A stretch of DNA of 37,052 nucleotides from assembly GCF_000392615.1 (NCBI RefSeq), contig NZ_KB933412.1:1-37052 (forward strand), written 5' to 3'. The DNA is from Lysinibacillus sphaericus OT4b.31. GTDB taxonomy: Bacteria > Bacillota > Bacilli > Bacillales_A > Planococcaceae. Position 1 is the first letter of the stretch; each line of letters opens with the position of its first letter. Below the pieces are notes generated by a model. It had not been told where the DNA came from and made no database searches. It worked only from the letters and a program-made list of their open reading frames with translations. This document shows positions 18,047-24,960 of this stretch, one piece after another. A program made the translations under genes and the position numbers.

Positions 18047-18388
18047 TTAATCATCAAAAAAGACGAATTGCAACACTCTATTAAAGTGAGATTCGCCTTC
18101 TTCGTATGGTACATCATATTCTAAAATTCGTTCATAGCCATCCTTCTCCATCAATTGTTTGATGCTTTCTACAAGGTGATGGTAACTTGAGACAGACCAT
18201 ACATTTAGTTGTATAAGTCTCTCTGTTTCAATTTCCTCTTCACCCGCTTCGAAGATTGGCTTTGCACTTACCTCTAAAAAGGTAATAAACTGATTTGGTT
18301 TTTCCAAGCCAGTAGGAATTCCGTTAAACACGACAGGTAAACCTAATGGCTCTAATATAGTAGGAATGTGCACAAATAAATCTTTCAT
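18047..18388 (-). CDS. Probable tail terminator / tail completion protein
   Basis: A 113-residue protein matching in size, position and style the tail-terminator class that caps the tube when it reaches tape-measure length. Strand-helix segments include PVVFNGIPTGLEKPNQFITFLEV, then RLIQLNVWSVSSYHHLVESIKQLMEKDGYERI, and a C-terminal FNRVLQFVFF strand. GAGGAG precedes the ATG. It is the first structural gene of the operon: no capsid, portal or connector gene precedes it. Retention of a terminator without head genes is what a headless tail particle would need. The family call rests on context more than on a diagnostic motif. Confidence 0.6.
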   Translation of the reverse strand: MKDLFVHIPTILEPLGLPVVFNGIPTGLEKPNQFITFLEVSAKPIFEAGEEEIETERLIQLNVWSVSSYHHLVESIKQLMEKDGYERILEYDVPYEEGESHFNRVLQFVFFDD

Positions 18389-18466
18389 AACTTTATCTCC
18401 TCAATCTACATCTGCCGATACTTTAATTATCTTTAAGCTCAATATACAAGTGAACCATCGTCCTAT

Positions 18467-18682
18467 TTATCCCTGACAACTGAGAAGATGGTTATGCCAG
18501 TTTGACATTGTGATTGCTGCACCATCCCCCTTTAGTGAATGGAAAATTGCACTCCTATAATAGAGTAAGACATCCAACAACGAAGGCTCTTCAGCATTCA
18601 TGTATTTAGAAATTTCCGGATAATTTAAAACGTCAACTGATTTTTTGTCAGTTGACGTTTTCATCTTTACGCGCATATTCAT
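18467..18682 (-). CDS. Small protein of unknown function with an internal hairpin
   Basis: A 71-residue protein that I do not recognise. The start has a very strong site (GGGAGGTGA, eight bases before the ATG). The mature part looks helical (LLDVLLYYRSAIFHSLKG). Codons 7-18, read as MKTSTDKKSVDV, are encoded by a perfect 14-bp inverted repeat (18627-18661) that resembles an intrinsic terminator followed by TTTT. The sequence may therefore act both as coding and as an attenuator, or the frame may be a fusion left when the head module was lost. It lies between the zinc-ribbon gene and the tail-terminator-like gene. Confidence 0.5.
   Translation of the reverse strand: MNMRVKMKTSTDKKSVDVLNYPEISKYMNAEEPSLLDVLLYYRSAIFHSLKGDGAAITMSNWHNHLLSCQG
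18627..18661. repeat. Perfect 14-bp inverted repeat inside a small gene
   Basis: AAAACGTCAACTGA (18627-18640) pairs with TCAGTTGACGTTTT (18648-18661) around a loop of seven bases. Both strands end the stem in four T, as in bidirectional intrinsic terminators. It lies within the first 20 codons of the 71-residue gene, an unusual location. Confidence 0.75.
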
Positions 18683-18742
18683 TTTTAGTCACCTCCCTTC
18701 AATGCTATTATTTTTGAAAAGCTCAGGGTTGATCTTAGTTGG

Positions 18743-19051
18743 CTAAGATTCTATTAATTTTCTAACCTCAGACATACTGTGTATAATTTCCTCTTTTAAA
18801 TTGGACTCCTCCTGCTTTAACCGCTCCAGTTCATCACTACTTGCCCACTTCATCTGCCGAAACAGTTCTCGAATTCTTGCTTGTTGGTAACGTGTATACT
18901 CATCGGTATAAAAGCAAATATACTCTCGACCACAGTTCGGGCAAGTAAAATAAGTCTTTTCAATAGTATGTTGCAGTTTGTCTTTCTTAAAATGTTGGAC
19001 ATAGAATTTGTGACCGCATGATTTATTGCACTTAGCATAAATTGGCTCCAT
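18743..19051 (-). CDS. Small zinc-ribbon protein with coiled-coil tail
   Basis: A phage-type protein of 102 residues. Two cysteine pairs, KCNKSCGH near the start and FTCPNCGREY near residue 37, form a likely zinc ribbon. Residues 60-102 are a charged coiled coil (RIRELFRQMKWASSDELERLKQEE). I choose the ATG at 19051 because GGAG lies about six bases upstream; a GTG four codons earlier would overlap that site. It could bind nucleic acid or RNA polymerase. It is the first protein gene after the repeat array and the only non-tail gene left, besides the 71-residue one, where head genes would normally lie. A regulatory role is possible but not shown. Confidence 0.65.
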   Translation of the reverse strand: MEPIYAKCNKSCGHKFYVQHFKKDKLQHTIEKTYFTCPNCGREYICFYTDEYTRYQQARIRELFRQMKWASSDELERLKQEESNLKEEIIHSMSEVRKLIES

Positions 19052-19120
19052 CAATCTCTCCACTTCCTTCTATTTATCATGTTATTTGGCTTAGCGCCGT
19101 CCTTTAAATCAGAACAATAC

Positions 19121-19645
19121 AAAAGACCACTCTTTTGAGTGGCCTTCAACCAAGGGGAATTTATTTGTTGTGACATTGTTCGTTTGCCGAACTATTACTT
19201 TACCATCATATAACGGAACTTCAACTCTTGCTATTCACACTACTGAGTGTCAGTTAAGTGAAAGTTCATTTTTGTGATAGTATTTCCATTGATTACTTAT
19301 CTAACTAGAAATAGAAAAGGCCCCTCTTATTTGAGTGGCCTTCAACTCTTATGATTAATTTTTTTTGTGACATTTTTCGTTTGCTGAACTTGTACTTTAC
19401 CATCATATAATGGATGTTCAATACTTGCTATGCATACTCCTGAGTGTCAGTTAAGTGAAAGTTCATTTTTGTGATAGTATTTCCATCGATTACTTATCTA
19501 ACTAAAATAGGAAAGGCCCCTCTTATTTGAGTGGCCTTCAACTCTTATGATTAATTTCTTTGTGACATTGTTCGTTTGCCGAACTATTAATTTACCATCA
19601 TATAATGGATGTTCAATACTTGCTATGCACACTCCTGAGTGTCAG
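19121..19645. repeat. Tandem repeat array, 2.7 copies of a 194-196-bp unit
   Basis: Copies lie at 19121-19314, 19315-19510 and 19511-19645 (partial). B and C are nearly identical; A is more diverged. Read leftward, each carries GACACTCAGGAG or a close variant, a short frame with LYDGK and QT-N-V-T, then a hairpin (AAGGCC-A-CTC paired with GAG-G-GGCCTT) followed by a T-rich stretch, and a spacer with TCACAAAAATGAACTTTCAC (full copies only). So each unit ends in an intrinsic terminator. The array begins right at the stop of the late-regulator-like gene and precedes the structural operon, which is where a late promoter or activator site is expected. Small frames differ by indels between copies, so I do not call them genes. 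Confidence 0.85.
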
Positions 19646-19647
19646 GA

Positions 19648-20043
19648 TTATGAAAACTTTATTTCATGGGCGAATCGCACCATCTTAGCAATTTCTGCAT
19701 GCTTTTTATATATGTAGCTAGCGCTGTAATTTAATTCTTCTGCTATTTCTTCTAATGTCATACCATCCACATACTTTAGCTTTAATATCTTATGATTTAA
19801 CCCTTTAAACCTACTAATCAGCTCCAAAAAATTTTTCTGTTCAGTACGCTTAATTTGTAATTCTTTTTTGATTCGTTCAATACGTTCTTCTAGTTTCGCT
19901 CCGTCAGATTCGGCAGTAAGCTTTACTCCTGCTAAATCCCCACTTACCCAGCGTTTCAATTCTTTTTGGGACTGCTCAAAATTAAATTCAAGATAGCCAA
20001 TTTCATCTTCAATTTGTTGATAATCTCGTAACCATTCATACAT
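19648..20043 (-). CDS. Late-gene regulator-like protein (sigma-70 region 4-type HTH)
   Basis: A 131-residue cytoplasmic protein. The first 90 residues form a charged coiled coil. The C-terminal part (KYVDGMTLEEIAEELNYSASYIYKKHAEI) is a helix-turn-helix like sigma region 4, as in ArpU/RinA-type phage late transcriptional activators. The start is placed at the ATG at 20043, with AGTAGGTG upstream. A GTG three codons earlier coincides with that site. In temperate phages of Firmicutes such a gene ends the early region and activates the late operon. Here it is followed directly by the repeat array and then the tail genes, which supports that job. Target sites are not known. Confidence 0.7.
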   Translation of the reverse strand: MYEWLRDYQQIEDEIGYLEFNFEQSQKELKRWVSGDLAGVKLTAESDGAKLEERIERIKKELQIKRTEQKNFLELISRFKGLNHKILKLKYVDGMTLEEIAEELNYSASYIYKKHAEIAKMVRFAHEIKFS

Positions 20044-20096
20044 ACACAGCACCTACTTTGCATTTTTTTCGACTTTTTAAAGGGAAAGGAAACTAG

Positions 20097-20102
20097 TATA
20101 CT
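20097..20102 (+). promoter_or_regulatory. Candidate -10 element for a rightward small RNA
   Basis: TATACT lies five bases upstream of a self-contained set of hairpins ending in a terminator. The -35 region (TTTTTA at 20074-20079, 17-bp spacing) is a poor match, so the promoter may be weak or need an activator. Confidence 0.4.
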
Positions 20103-20107
20103 TTGGA

Positions 20108-20197
20108 GTAGCGAACTTTTGCTACCCTATGTTATATTTTTAGGGACTTATTACTTCAATGCTCGTTATAGGTTGCCGCCTTTGACGAGCTTTTTTA
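20108..20197 (+). ncRNA. Candidate plus-strand structured small RNA
   Basis: This stretch between two leftward genes has no coding frame but folds into three successive stems on the plus strand: GTAGC/GCTAC (20108-20112 with 20121-20125), CCCTA/TAGGG (20125-20129 with 20141-20145) and GCTCGT/ACGAGC (20161-20166 with 20185-20190). The last is followed by six T and a T-rich tail, a terminator that works only rightward. A TATACT box lies just upstream. The unit is therefore a likely transcript of about 90 bases made against the direction of the tail operon, beside the late-regulator gene. I cannot match it to a known RNA family. Stems 1 and 2 share a base and would compete or stack. Confidence 0.5.
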
Positions 20198-20281
20198 TTT
20201 TTCTTAACTTACTGTTATTATTTATGTACATTTTTTCTCCCTTTAACGTAACTTCAACTGTTTTAATTTTGCTACTTCATT

Positions 20282-20692
20282 CTATGCGCTACCTTTAACA
20301 ACTTCTAAAGCTGAAGCTACCCCATCAATGTATTCTTTATGCCCTTTGTATTCCTTTACGAGATTTGGAAATGTACAATCACCAAATGGCATATCACCGT
20401 GGTTTAATACTTCTTGAATAATTTGTTGCTGCAATTCAAGTAAATATTGCTCCGATTGCTCTAGTAAATCGTTGAGTGCCACTACATATTCTCTATTCTT
20501 ATCAGGAAATTCAAGTGCTTCTTGTAGATTGATTGTCAGTGCATCCTTAAGATTTGCACCTGAGTTTTCGTCGTGAAAAGTTAGTAAATCTCCATTTTCA
20601 TCCACGATTTGAGCACTTGTTACTTTATCACTATAAAAATTGATAGCTGTTACTTTCATTTTATTGCCTAAAACATTTAATCTAGCTTTCAT
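20282..20692 (-). CDS. Hypothetical early phage protein
   Basis: A soluble protein of about 136 residues that I do not recognise. The N-terminus (MKARLNVLGNKMKVTAINFYS) is a short beta region. The middle is an acidic helix (LLEQSEQYLLELQQQIIQEVL), probably a coiled coil. I favour the ATG at 20692 with AGGGGG eleven bases upstream; a TTG three codons earlier is only two bases from that site. It is the only intact gene between the broken Cro-like gene and the late regulator, where replication genes would normally lie. A regulatory role in induction is conceivable but unsupported by motifs. Confidence 0.55.
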   Translation of the reverse strand: MKARLNVLGNKMKVTAINFYSDKVTSAQIVDENGDLLTFHDENSGANLKDALTINLQEALEFPDKNREYVVALNDLLEQSEQYLLELQQQIIQEVLNHGDMPFGDCTFPNLVKEYKGHKEYIDGVASALEVVKGSA

Positions 20693-20712
20693 TTGATACA
20701 ATTCCCCCTAAA

Positions 20713-21070
20713 TTATTTAATATAATTAATCGCATTTGAACTAATTACCAATTGTCGTTTCGTATTTAGATGACGCTTGGTATCCCGCCTCCTAGAAATA
20801 ATAAATTTTTTTCTAATTTCACGAAATACCTTTAAACGGTATTTATGTACAAAAAAATTATTGTAGTGACCTTCATTAACAACGGGTAACCTTATTCCCT
20901 CTTCAGAAATGCCATAGAGCTTTGCCCTTTTCTTAATATAATTCTGGAATAGCAGTGATTCCTTTTTCATAATTACTCAATGTTTTAGCCGTTATCCCCA
21001 TTTTAAAAGCTACATCAGCTTGTTCTAATTCGGCATTTATACGAGTTGCCTTTAAAGAAATTTGAAACAT
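20713..21070 (-). pseudogene. Frameshifted Cro-like XRE repressor
   Basis: The gene opens with AAGAGGAGGTGG and ATG at 21070 and encodes a XRE-type helix-turn-helix (ATRINAELEQADVAFKMGIT, then TLSNYEKGITAIP). It then stops at TAA right after GITAIPELY (about 20935). In the next frame the expected continuation appears at once: IKKRAKLYGISEEGIRLPVVNEG, as in small phage XRE proteins. One indel near 20940-20950 separates the two. The tail past NEGHYN is strongly basic, and one of its coding stretches is an exact copy of the repressor operator (20825-20842), so the 3' end may come from a rearrangement. The remaining N-terminal peptide of about 45 residues might still fold as an HTH. It lies under the leftward operator-controlled promoter. 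Confidence 0.72.
20825..20842. promoter_or_regulatory. Third repressor operator copy inside the Cro-like pseudogene
   Basis: AATACCTTTAAACGGTAT is identical over 18 bases to the operator at 21108-21125. Flanks are unrelated, and no good promoter surrounds it. It may act as an auxiliary site for cooperative or looped repression. Confidence 0.6.
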
Positions 21071-21102
21071 ATTACCACCACCTCCTCTTAAATGGTAAAT
21101 AT

Positions 21103-21131
21103 AATATAATACCTTTAAACGGTATAGTCAA
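21103..21131 (-). promoter_or_regulatory. Leftward lytic promoter with operator filling its spacer
   Basis: On the minus strand, TTGACT (21126-21131) and TATATT (21103-21108) are spaced by exactly 17 bp. Those 17 bp are the operator ATACC-N7-GGTAT (21109-21125). Repressor binding there would block RNA polymerase. The promoter drives the Cro-like frame and probably the early leftward genes. Confidence 0.8.
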
Positions 21132-21162
21132 GTAAATAATACTTTTTATAGGTTTTAATCTG

Positions 21163-21191
21163 TTTACAATAATACCGAATATCGGTATTAT
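21163..21191 (+). promoter_or_regulatory. Repressor promoter with overlapping operator
   Basis: TTTACA (21163-21168) and TATTAT (21186-21191) have 17-bp spacing. The operator ATACC-N7-GGTAT (21172-21188; extended arms AATACCGA and TCGGTATT) lies between them and overlaps the -10, so the repressor should limit its own synthesis. GGAGG precedes the ATG at 21215. Confidence 0.78.
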
Positions 21192-21214
21192 GATAATAAT
21201 GGAGGTGCTTTAAT

Positions 21215-21847
21215 ATGGATAATTCGGATAAGCTAAAGTTAGTTTTTTCTAAAAACCTGAAAAACCAATTAGATAAAAGAGGGTTAAATCAAACAGATAT
21301 GGCAAGAGATTTAAACATCCCTGAAACAACAGTTTCTAATTGGATGAAAGCTAGCACATACCCTAGACCTGATAAACTACAATTAATGGCGGATTATTTT
21401 AATATAAAACGTTATGATTTAACTGAGGAACAGCCAACGAATTTAATAGCAGTACAACCCAATTTTGTTAAAATTCCAATACTGGGTATCATCGCTTGTG
21501 GAGATCCAATCCTAGCAGAACAAAATGTTGAAGGCTACATGTATGAATTTCCCGATTTATTACCAACTGGTAATATTTTCGCTTTAGTTGCTAAGGGGGA
21601 TTCAATGGAACCGACTATCCCGGATGGCTCTAAAGTTTTGATAAGAGAACAAAGTGAAGTTGAGTATGGGGAGATTGCAGCAGTATTAGTAAATGGTGAT
21701 ACGGAGGCAACACTTAAACGGGTGAAAAAACAAGGAGATACCATCTTACTTATGCCTGATAACCCTAAACATGAGCCCTATATTATCAATGAAAATAATC
21801 CTGCAAAGATTATCGGTAAAGCTGTCAGTTTCAAAGTTACACTGTAA
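21215..21847 (+). CDS. LexA/CI-type phage repressor with S24 self-cleavage domain
   Basis: A 210-residue DNA-binding repressor that keeps the leftward genes silent. Residues 5-62 are a XRE helix-turn-helix (LNQTDMARDLNIPETTVSNW). The C-terminal S24 peptidase domain runs from about 85. The cleavage bond is Cys95-Gly96 in GIIACGD, the nucleophile Ser130 in GDSMEP and the general base Lys168 in TLKRV. All parts needed for RecA-assisted self-cleavage are present, so DNA damage should induce the locus. It is transcribed rightward, divergent from the Cro-like gene, and ends with its own terminator. No integrase gene follows, as would be common next to a repressor in a prophage. It appears fully intact. 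Confidence 0.9.
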   Translation: MDNSDKLKLVFSKNLKNQLDKRGLNQTDMARDLNIPETTVSNWMKASTYPRPDKLQLMADYFNIKRYDLTEEQPTNLIAVQPNFVKIPILGIIACGDPILAEQNVEGYMYEFPDLLPTGNIFALVAKGDSMEPTIPDGSKVLIREQSEVEYGEIAAVLVNGDTEATLKRVKKQGDTILLMPDNPKHEPYIINENNPAKIIGKAVSFKVTL

Positions 21848-22189
21848 TTAATACAAAGAAGTTCACTAGTCCTTTTGAGTAGCTCAGTAGCTGCTCTTTT
21901 TTATTTCAACTATTGAACATTGCCTATACAAATAACAACATCTAGTATTTAAAATCAAATGCTATGTTGTCTTCGACATTTCCGAATTTAGGGTTTTTTG
22001 GACTTACTAAGTACATACTTGAAGAGAGCATTTTCAAGTGGAAGCTCCACAAATTTTTATATCATTATAATAATAAAGGCTATCGTTTGATTTTTATTTG
22101 AGAGTAGCAGTAGTATGGAAGTGTATTAAGGAAATTGTTTTAAATCCATACTATTATACTAATGTAACAATATCGGAGGAGGAGTTCAG
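21848..22189. other. Non-coding junction between phage-derived block and chromosome
   Basis: About 340 bases without a gene. It holds the repressor terminator and the promoter of the dehydrogenase gene (TATACT at 22155-22160). I compared it by eye with the left end of the block (4290-4381) and found no direct repeat long enough to be an attachment-site pair. Confidence 0.5.
21877..21902 (+). terminator. Terminator of the repressor gene
   Basis: GAGTAGC and GCTGCTC (21877-21883 and 21890-21896, one G-U pair) with a 6-base loop are followed by six T. It starts 30 bases after the stop codon. Confidence 0.8.
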
Positions 22190-23089
22190 ATGAATTATCA
22201 AAATATTACGGTTGCAGGAAGTGGCGTTCTAGGTAGTCAAATTGCCTATCAATCAGCTTTTAAAGGATTTAATGTGACTGTTTATGATATTAATGATGAT
22301 GCGTTAAAAAATGCACAAGATCGTATTGCAACTTTAAAACCACTCTATCAACAAGATTTAGGTGCGACACAGGAAGAAGTCGATGCTGCTTATGCACGTC
22401 TAACTTTTAATAGCGACTTAGCAGAAGCTGTTGCGAATGCTGATCTTGTTATCGAAGCGATTCCTGAAGTCGTAAAAATCAAAACAGAATTTTACACAAA
22501 TCTTGGCAAAGTAGCACCACAAAAAACGATTTTTGCAACGAATTCATCCACATTATTACCAAGCCAATTTGCAGATGTAACTGGGCGACCTGAGAAATTT
22601 TTAGCGCTCCATTTCGCCAATACAATTTGGAAAAACAACACAGCAGAAATCATGAAACATCCAGCTACGGATATGAACGTATTCGATGAAGTCGTTGAAT
22701 TCGCTAGAGCAATCGGCATGGTGCCACTACCATTATATAAAGAACAACCAGGCTACATTTTAAATTCATTACTTGTACCTTTCTTAGATGCAGCTGAAAT
22801 GCTATTAGTGAAAGAAGTAGCTGACCCTGAAACAATTGACAAAACATGGATGATTGGTACAGGTGCGCCACTTGGCCCATTCGCTATTTTAGACATTGTA
22901 GGGATTAACACGGCATTTAATATTGTCCAAGCTAAAGCTGCCGCTACTGGTGACGACAACATGAATAAATTAGCCAACCTGTTAAAAACAGAGTATATCG
23001 ACAAAGGTAAATTAGGACGAGCAACGGGCGAAGGCTTCTACAAATATCCAAACCCTAACTTTGCAAAACCTGATTTCCTGAAAGGCTAA
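22190..23089 (+). CDS. 3-hydroxyacyl-CoA dehydrogenase family protein
   Basis: A 299-residue NAD-dependent enzyme that would oxidise a 3-hydroxyacyl-CoA, or a related hydroxy acid, to the 3-keto product in the cytosol. The N-terminal Rossmann fold shows G-S-G-V-L-G-S (10-16) and Asp33 for NAD binding. The catalytic region has TNSS (117-120), His141 in ALHFAN and Glu153. The family's usual HFFNP is here HFANT, so this is a divergent subgroup and the substrate may differ from 3-hydroxybutyryl-CoA. A C-terminal helical domain contains GYILNSLLVPFLDAAEML. GGAGGAGGAG precedes the ATG. It is a single-gene unit with a strong terminator and marks the return to ordinary chromosome. Confidence 0.85.
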   Translation: MNYQNITVAGSGVLGSQIAYQSAFKGFNVTVYDINDDALKNAQDRIATLKPLYQQDLGATQEEVDAAYARLTFNSDLAEAVANADLVIEAIPEVVKIKTEFYTNLGKVAPQKTIFATNSSTLLPSQFADVTGRPEKFLALHFANTIWKNNTAEIMKHPATDMNVFDEVVEFARAIGMVPLPLYKEQPGYILNSLLVPFLDAAEMLLVKEVADPETIDKTWMIGTGAPLGPFAILDIVGINTAFNIVQAKAAATGDDNMNKLANLLKTEYIDKGKLGRATGEGFYKYPNPNFAKPDFLKG

Positions 23090-23130
23090 TCGCGTTAGGC
23101 AACAATAAGCGTTACATGTGCGAATAGCTC

Positions 23131-23172
23131 AAAACCCTGTTGATTCATCATTTAGAATCAACAGGGTTTTTT
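23131..23172. terminator. Strong terminator after the dehydrogenase gene
   Basis: A perfect 16-bp stem (23131-23146 with 23155-23170) with loop ATCATTTA is followed by T rightward. The leading AAAA also lets it act leftward, as the end of the phn operon 160 bases away. Confidence 0.88.
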
Positions 23173-23331
23173 GGCTTCACTCAATATTGTGTATAATGGT
23201 CAAGCTGATGTGTACTTTCCTTTTCATCTATAAAGGCGACAATTCCTGCTAATTTTTGTTCAATAGAAATCATAGCCTGCATCACTCACTTTTAGTAGAT
23301 TTTGATACCCAATATTTTGTGTGCAGTTTAG

Positions 23332-24891
23332 TTATTCAACACTTGAACCTGCTCCAATAGAGACTGCTTTTGTTACTACATTATCTCCCTTACTATTCTT
23401 TAAACGAATAGTACCTTCCGAAACAGATGTGGATGAGTTTAATCGCATAGTTATTATTTTTTGAGCGATTCCCTGGCTATTAGCTGTTAAAGTACCAATA
23501 TCGAAGTATCCATAGCTTGTCGGCCAAGTCCCATCTGAATTTTGCACTTGAGAAATCGATGTTCCGCCTGGTAGATAAACCTGAATTCGATATCCATTAG
23601 CAGCAGCTAATGGTGTTAAGCCACTAACAGTAACTGTCACATTAAATGCATCACCATTATTAGGCAATACAGAAGGGACCGCTACGGAATAACTTAATGT
23701 AGGTAAAGGGTCTACATCTGAACCATAGGATCCATCTGCAAATGTTGAAGGGTCATACCATAAATACCCTGCATTAGGCTGACGCCATGGTTCACCTAAA
23801 ATCTCAGTTGAAGTTTGGGGATTCTCTAATGACAATCTAGGCGTTACACTATCCAATGTAATCGATGTTTGTGCAAAAGTTGTATAGCTTTCATCTTGTA
23901 CGAGCCAGTCAATAATATTAATTAATAATTCGCCATTATCGTCTGCTACAAAGCCATCGTATGTTCTTTTTACATTTCCTGTTTCTTCATTGCGATATTT
24001 AGGTGTTGCATCTTCAACAGGTGAAGAATCCCCAATAAATGCTGCTTTTCCTAATTCCTTTTTACCAATTGCAACATATGGACCTTCTGCTAGTCCACCG
24101 CCAGCATATACACCTTGATCCACTGAATTTGACCATTTATTTGCCGAAGTTAAACCATTTGGTAAATAGACAATCCCTTTTGCCAGATGTGGATTGGTAA
24201 TGGCTAGTGTAGAACCTGCATGAATTGAAACTTCTGATACACCAGCTGTAATTCCGAATGACTCATTAGTAGAGACCACTTGATTTGCCACTGTATTATC
24301 GATTGCATTGTAACGGAACTCTACACCAAATTCGTCACTTAACCAAGTAGAGCTTACAACGTCATTTAACGCATTTGCTTCACCTGATGACATGCCTAAT
24401 GTTGGATTATGATAAGCACCACGACGCCAACCATTCATAATTTCATTGGAGTCCCAACGATTTAAATTCCGATCAGCATTATAATGATCTGCGATAAAGA
24501 ACACACCACCCCCTAATTCTGCAAATGCAGCAATTGCTTCTTGTTCAGAAGAGGTAAATGGAATTTGGGCCTCTGGAATGACAAAGACATCATAATTTAT
24601 CAAATCATTTAAAGTGATTGGCACATCACTACGGAATTCTTCTACGGTATATCCTTCTGCAGTTAATCCATTAGCAAAATCAGAAAAAGCACCATCAATT
24701 ACCCAGTCAGCTTGGCCAGCTGTTTGTCCATGACTATTATCAAATAATACGGAATAACCATTCGAGTGCACAGGCGTAATAATAGGAGCTGGATCTTGTG
24801 CATTTTCTGCCGAGCTCGTATTAACAAATATTGAACTAATCATCACTGTACTCAATACTGCTGAAAACACAAATTTAGATTTCTTCCCCAT
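23332..24891 (-). CDS. Secreted protein with DUF4350/GATase-like domain
   Basis: A 519-residue exported protein. Residues 1-28 are a signal peptide (KFVFSAVLSTVMISSIF, cleavage near SSA-E). Residues 45-340 look like a ThuA/DUF4350-type glutaminase-like fold: SVLFDNSHGQTAGQADWVIDG, then YDVFVIPEAQIPFTSSE, GGGVFFIADHYNADRN and a late IDWLVQDE. This fold often lacks catalysis and binds ligands. From about 395 a beta-sandwich domain (VAVPSVLPNNGDAFNVTVTV) follows. It sits 69 bases after phnE in the same direction and is probably the last gene of the operon. The context suggests work on a phosphorus-containing substrate outside the cell, but no hydrolase motif proves this. Confidence 0.6.
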   Translation of the reverse strand: MGKKSKFVFSAVLSTVMISSIFVNTSSAENAQDPAPIITPVHSNGYSVLFDNSHGQTAGQADWVIDGAFSDFANGLTAEGYTVEEFRSDVPITLNDLINYDVFVIPEAQIPFTSSEQEAIAAFAELGGGVFFIADHYNADRNLNRWDSNEIMNGWRRGAYHNPTLGMSSGEANALNDVVSSTWLSDEFGVEFRYNAIDNTVANQVVSTNESFGITAGVSEVSIHAGSTLAITNPHLAKGIVYLPNGLTSANKWSNSVDQGVYAGGGLAEGPYVAIGKKELGKAAFIGDSSPVEDATPKYRNEETGNVKRTYDGFVADDNGELLINIIDWLVQDESYTTFAQTSITLDSVTPRLSLENPQTSTEILGEPWRQPNAGYLWYDPSTFADGSYGSDVDPLPTLSYSVAVPSVLPNNGDAFNVTVTVSGLTPLAAANGYRIQVYLPGGTSISQVQNSDGTWPTSYGYFDIGTLTANSQGIAQKIITMRLNSSTSVSEGTIRLKNSKGDNVVTKAVSIGAGSSVE

Positions 24892-24960
24892 CGTAAACCA
24901 ACCTCCAATTTTTTAATGAACTTCTAGCCCGCAGCAAAAATATTGTTCGAAACCTTGCTA

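Noticed and set aside
19121..19645. CRISPR array
   Set aside because: The units are 194-196 bp, near-identical across their whole length, without short repeats and unique spacers, and each contains a terminator.
19315..19645. Small genes in each repeat unit (LYDGK...QTNNVT frames)
   Set aside because: Start codons and frames differ between copies, copy B shifts frame in an A-run and copy A has an early stop. Coding is possible but not supported.
21097..21131. LexA/DinR box in the repressor control region
   Set aside because: The inverted repeat is ATACC-N7-GGTAT and does not match the Gram-positive SOS box CGAAC-N4-GTTCG. It is better read as the operator of the local repressor.
4290..22189. 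Attachment-site direct repeats flanking the phage-derived block
   Set aside because: Comparing 4290-4381 with 21848-22189 by eye gave no shared run longer than a few AT-rich bases. A computed alignment could still find a short core.
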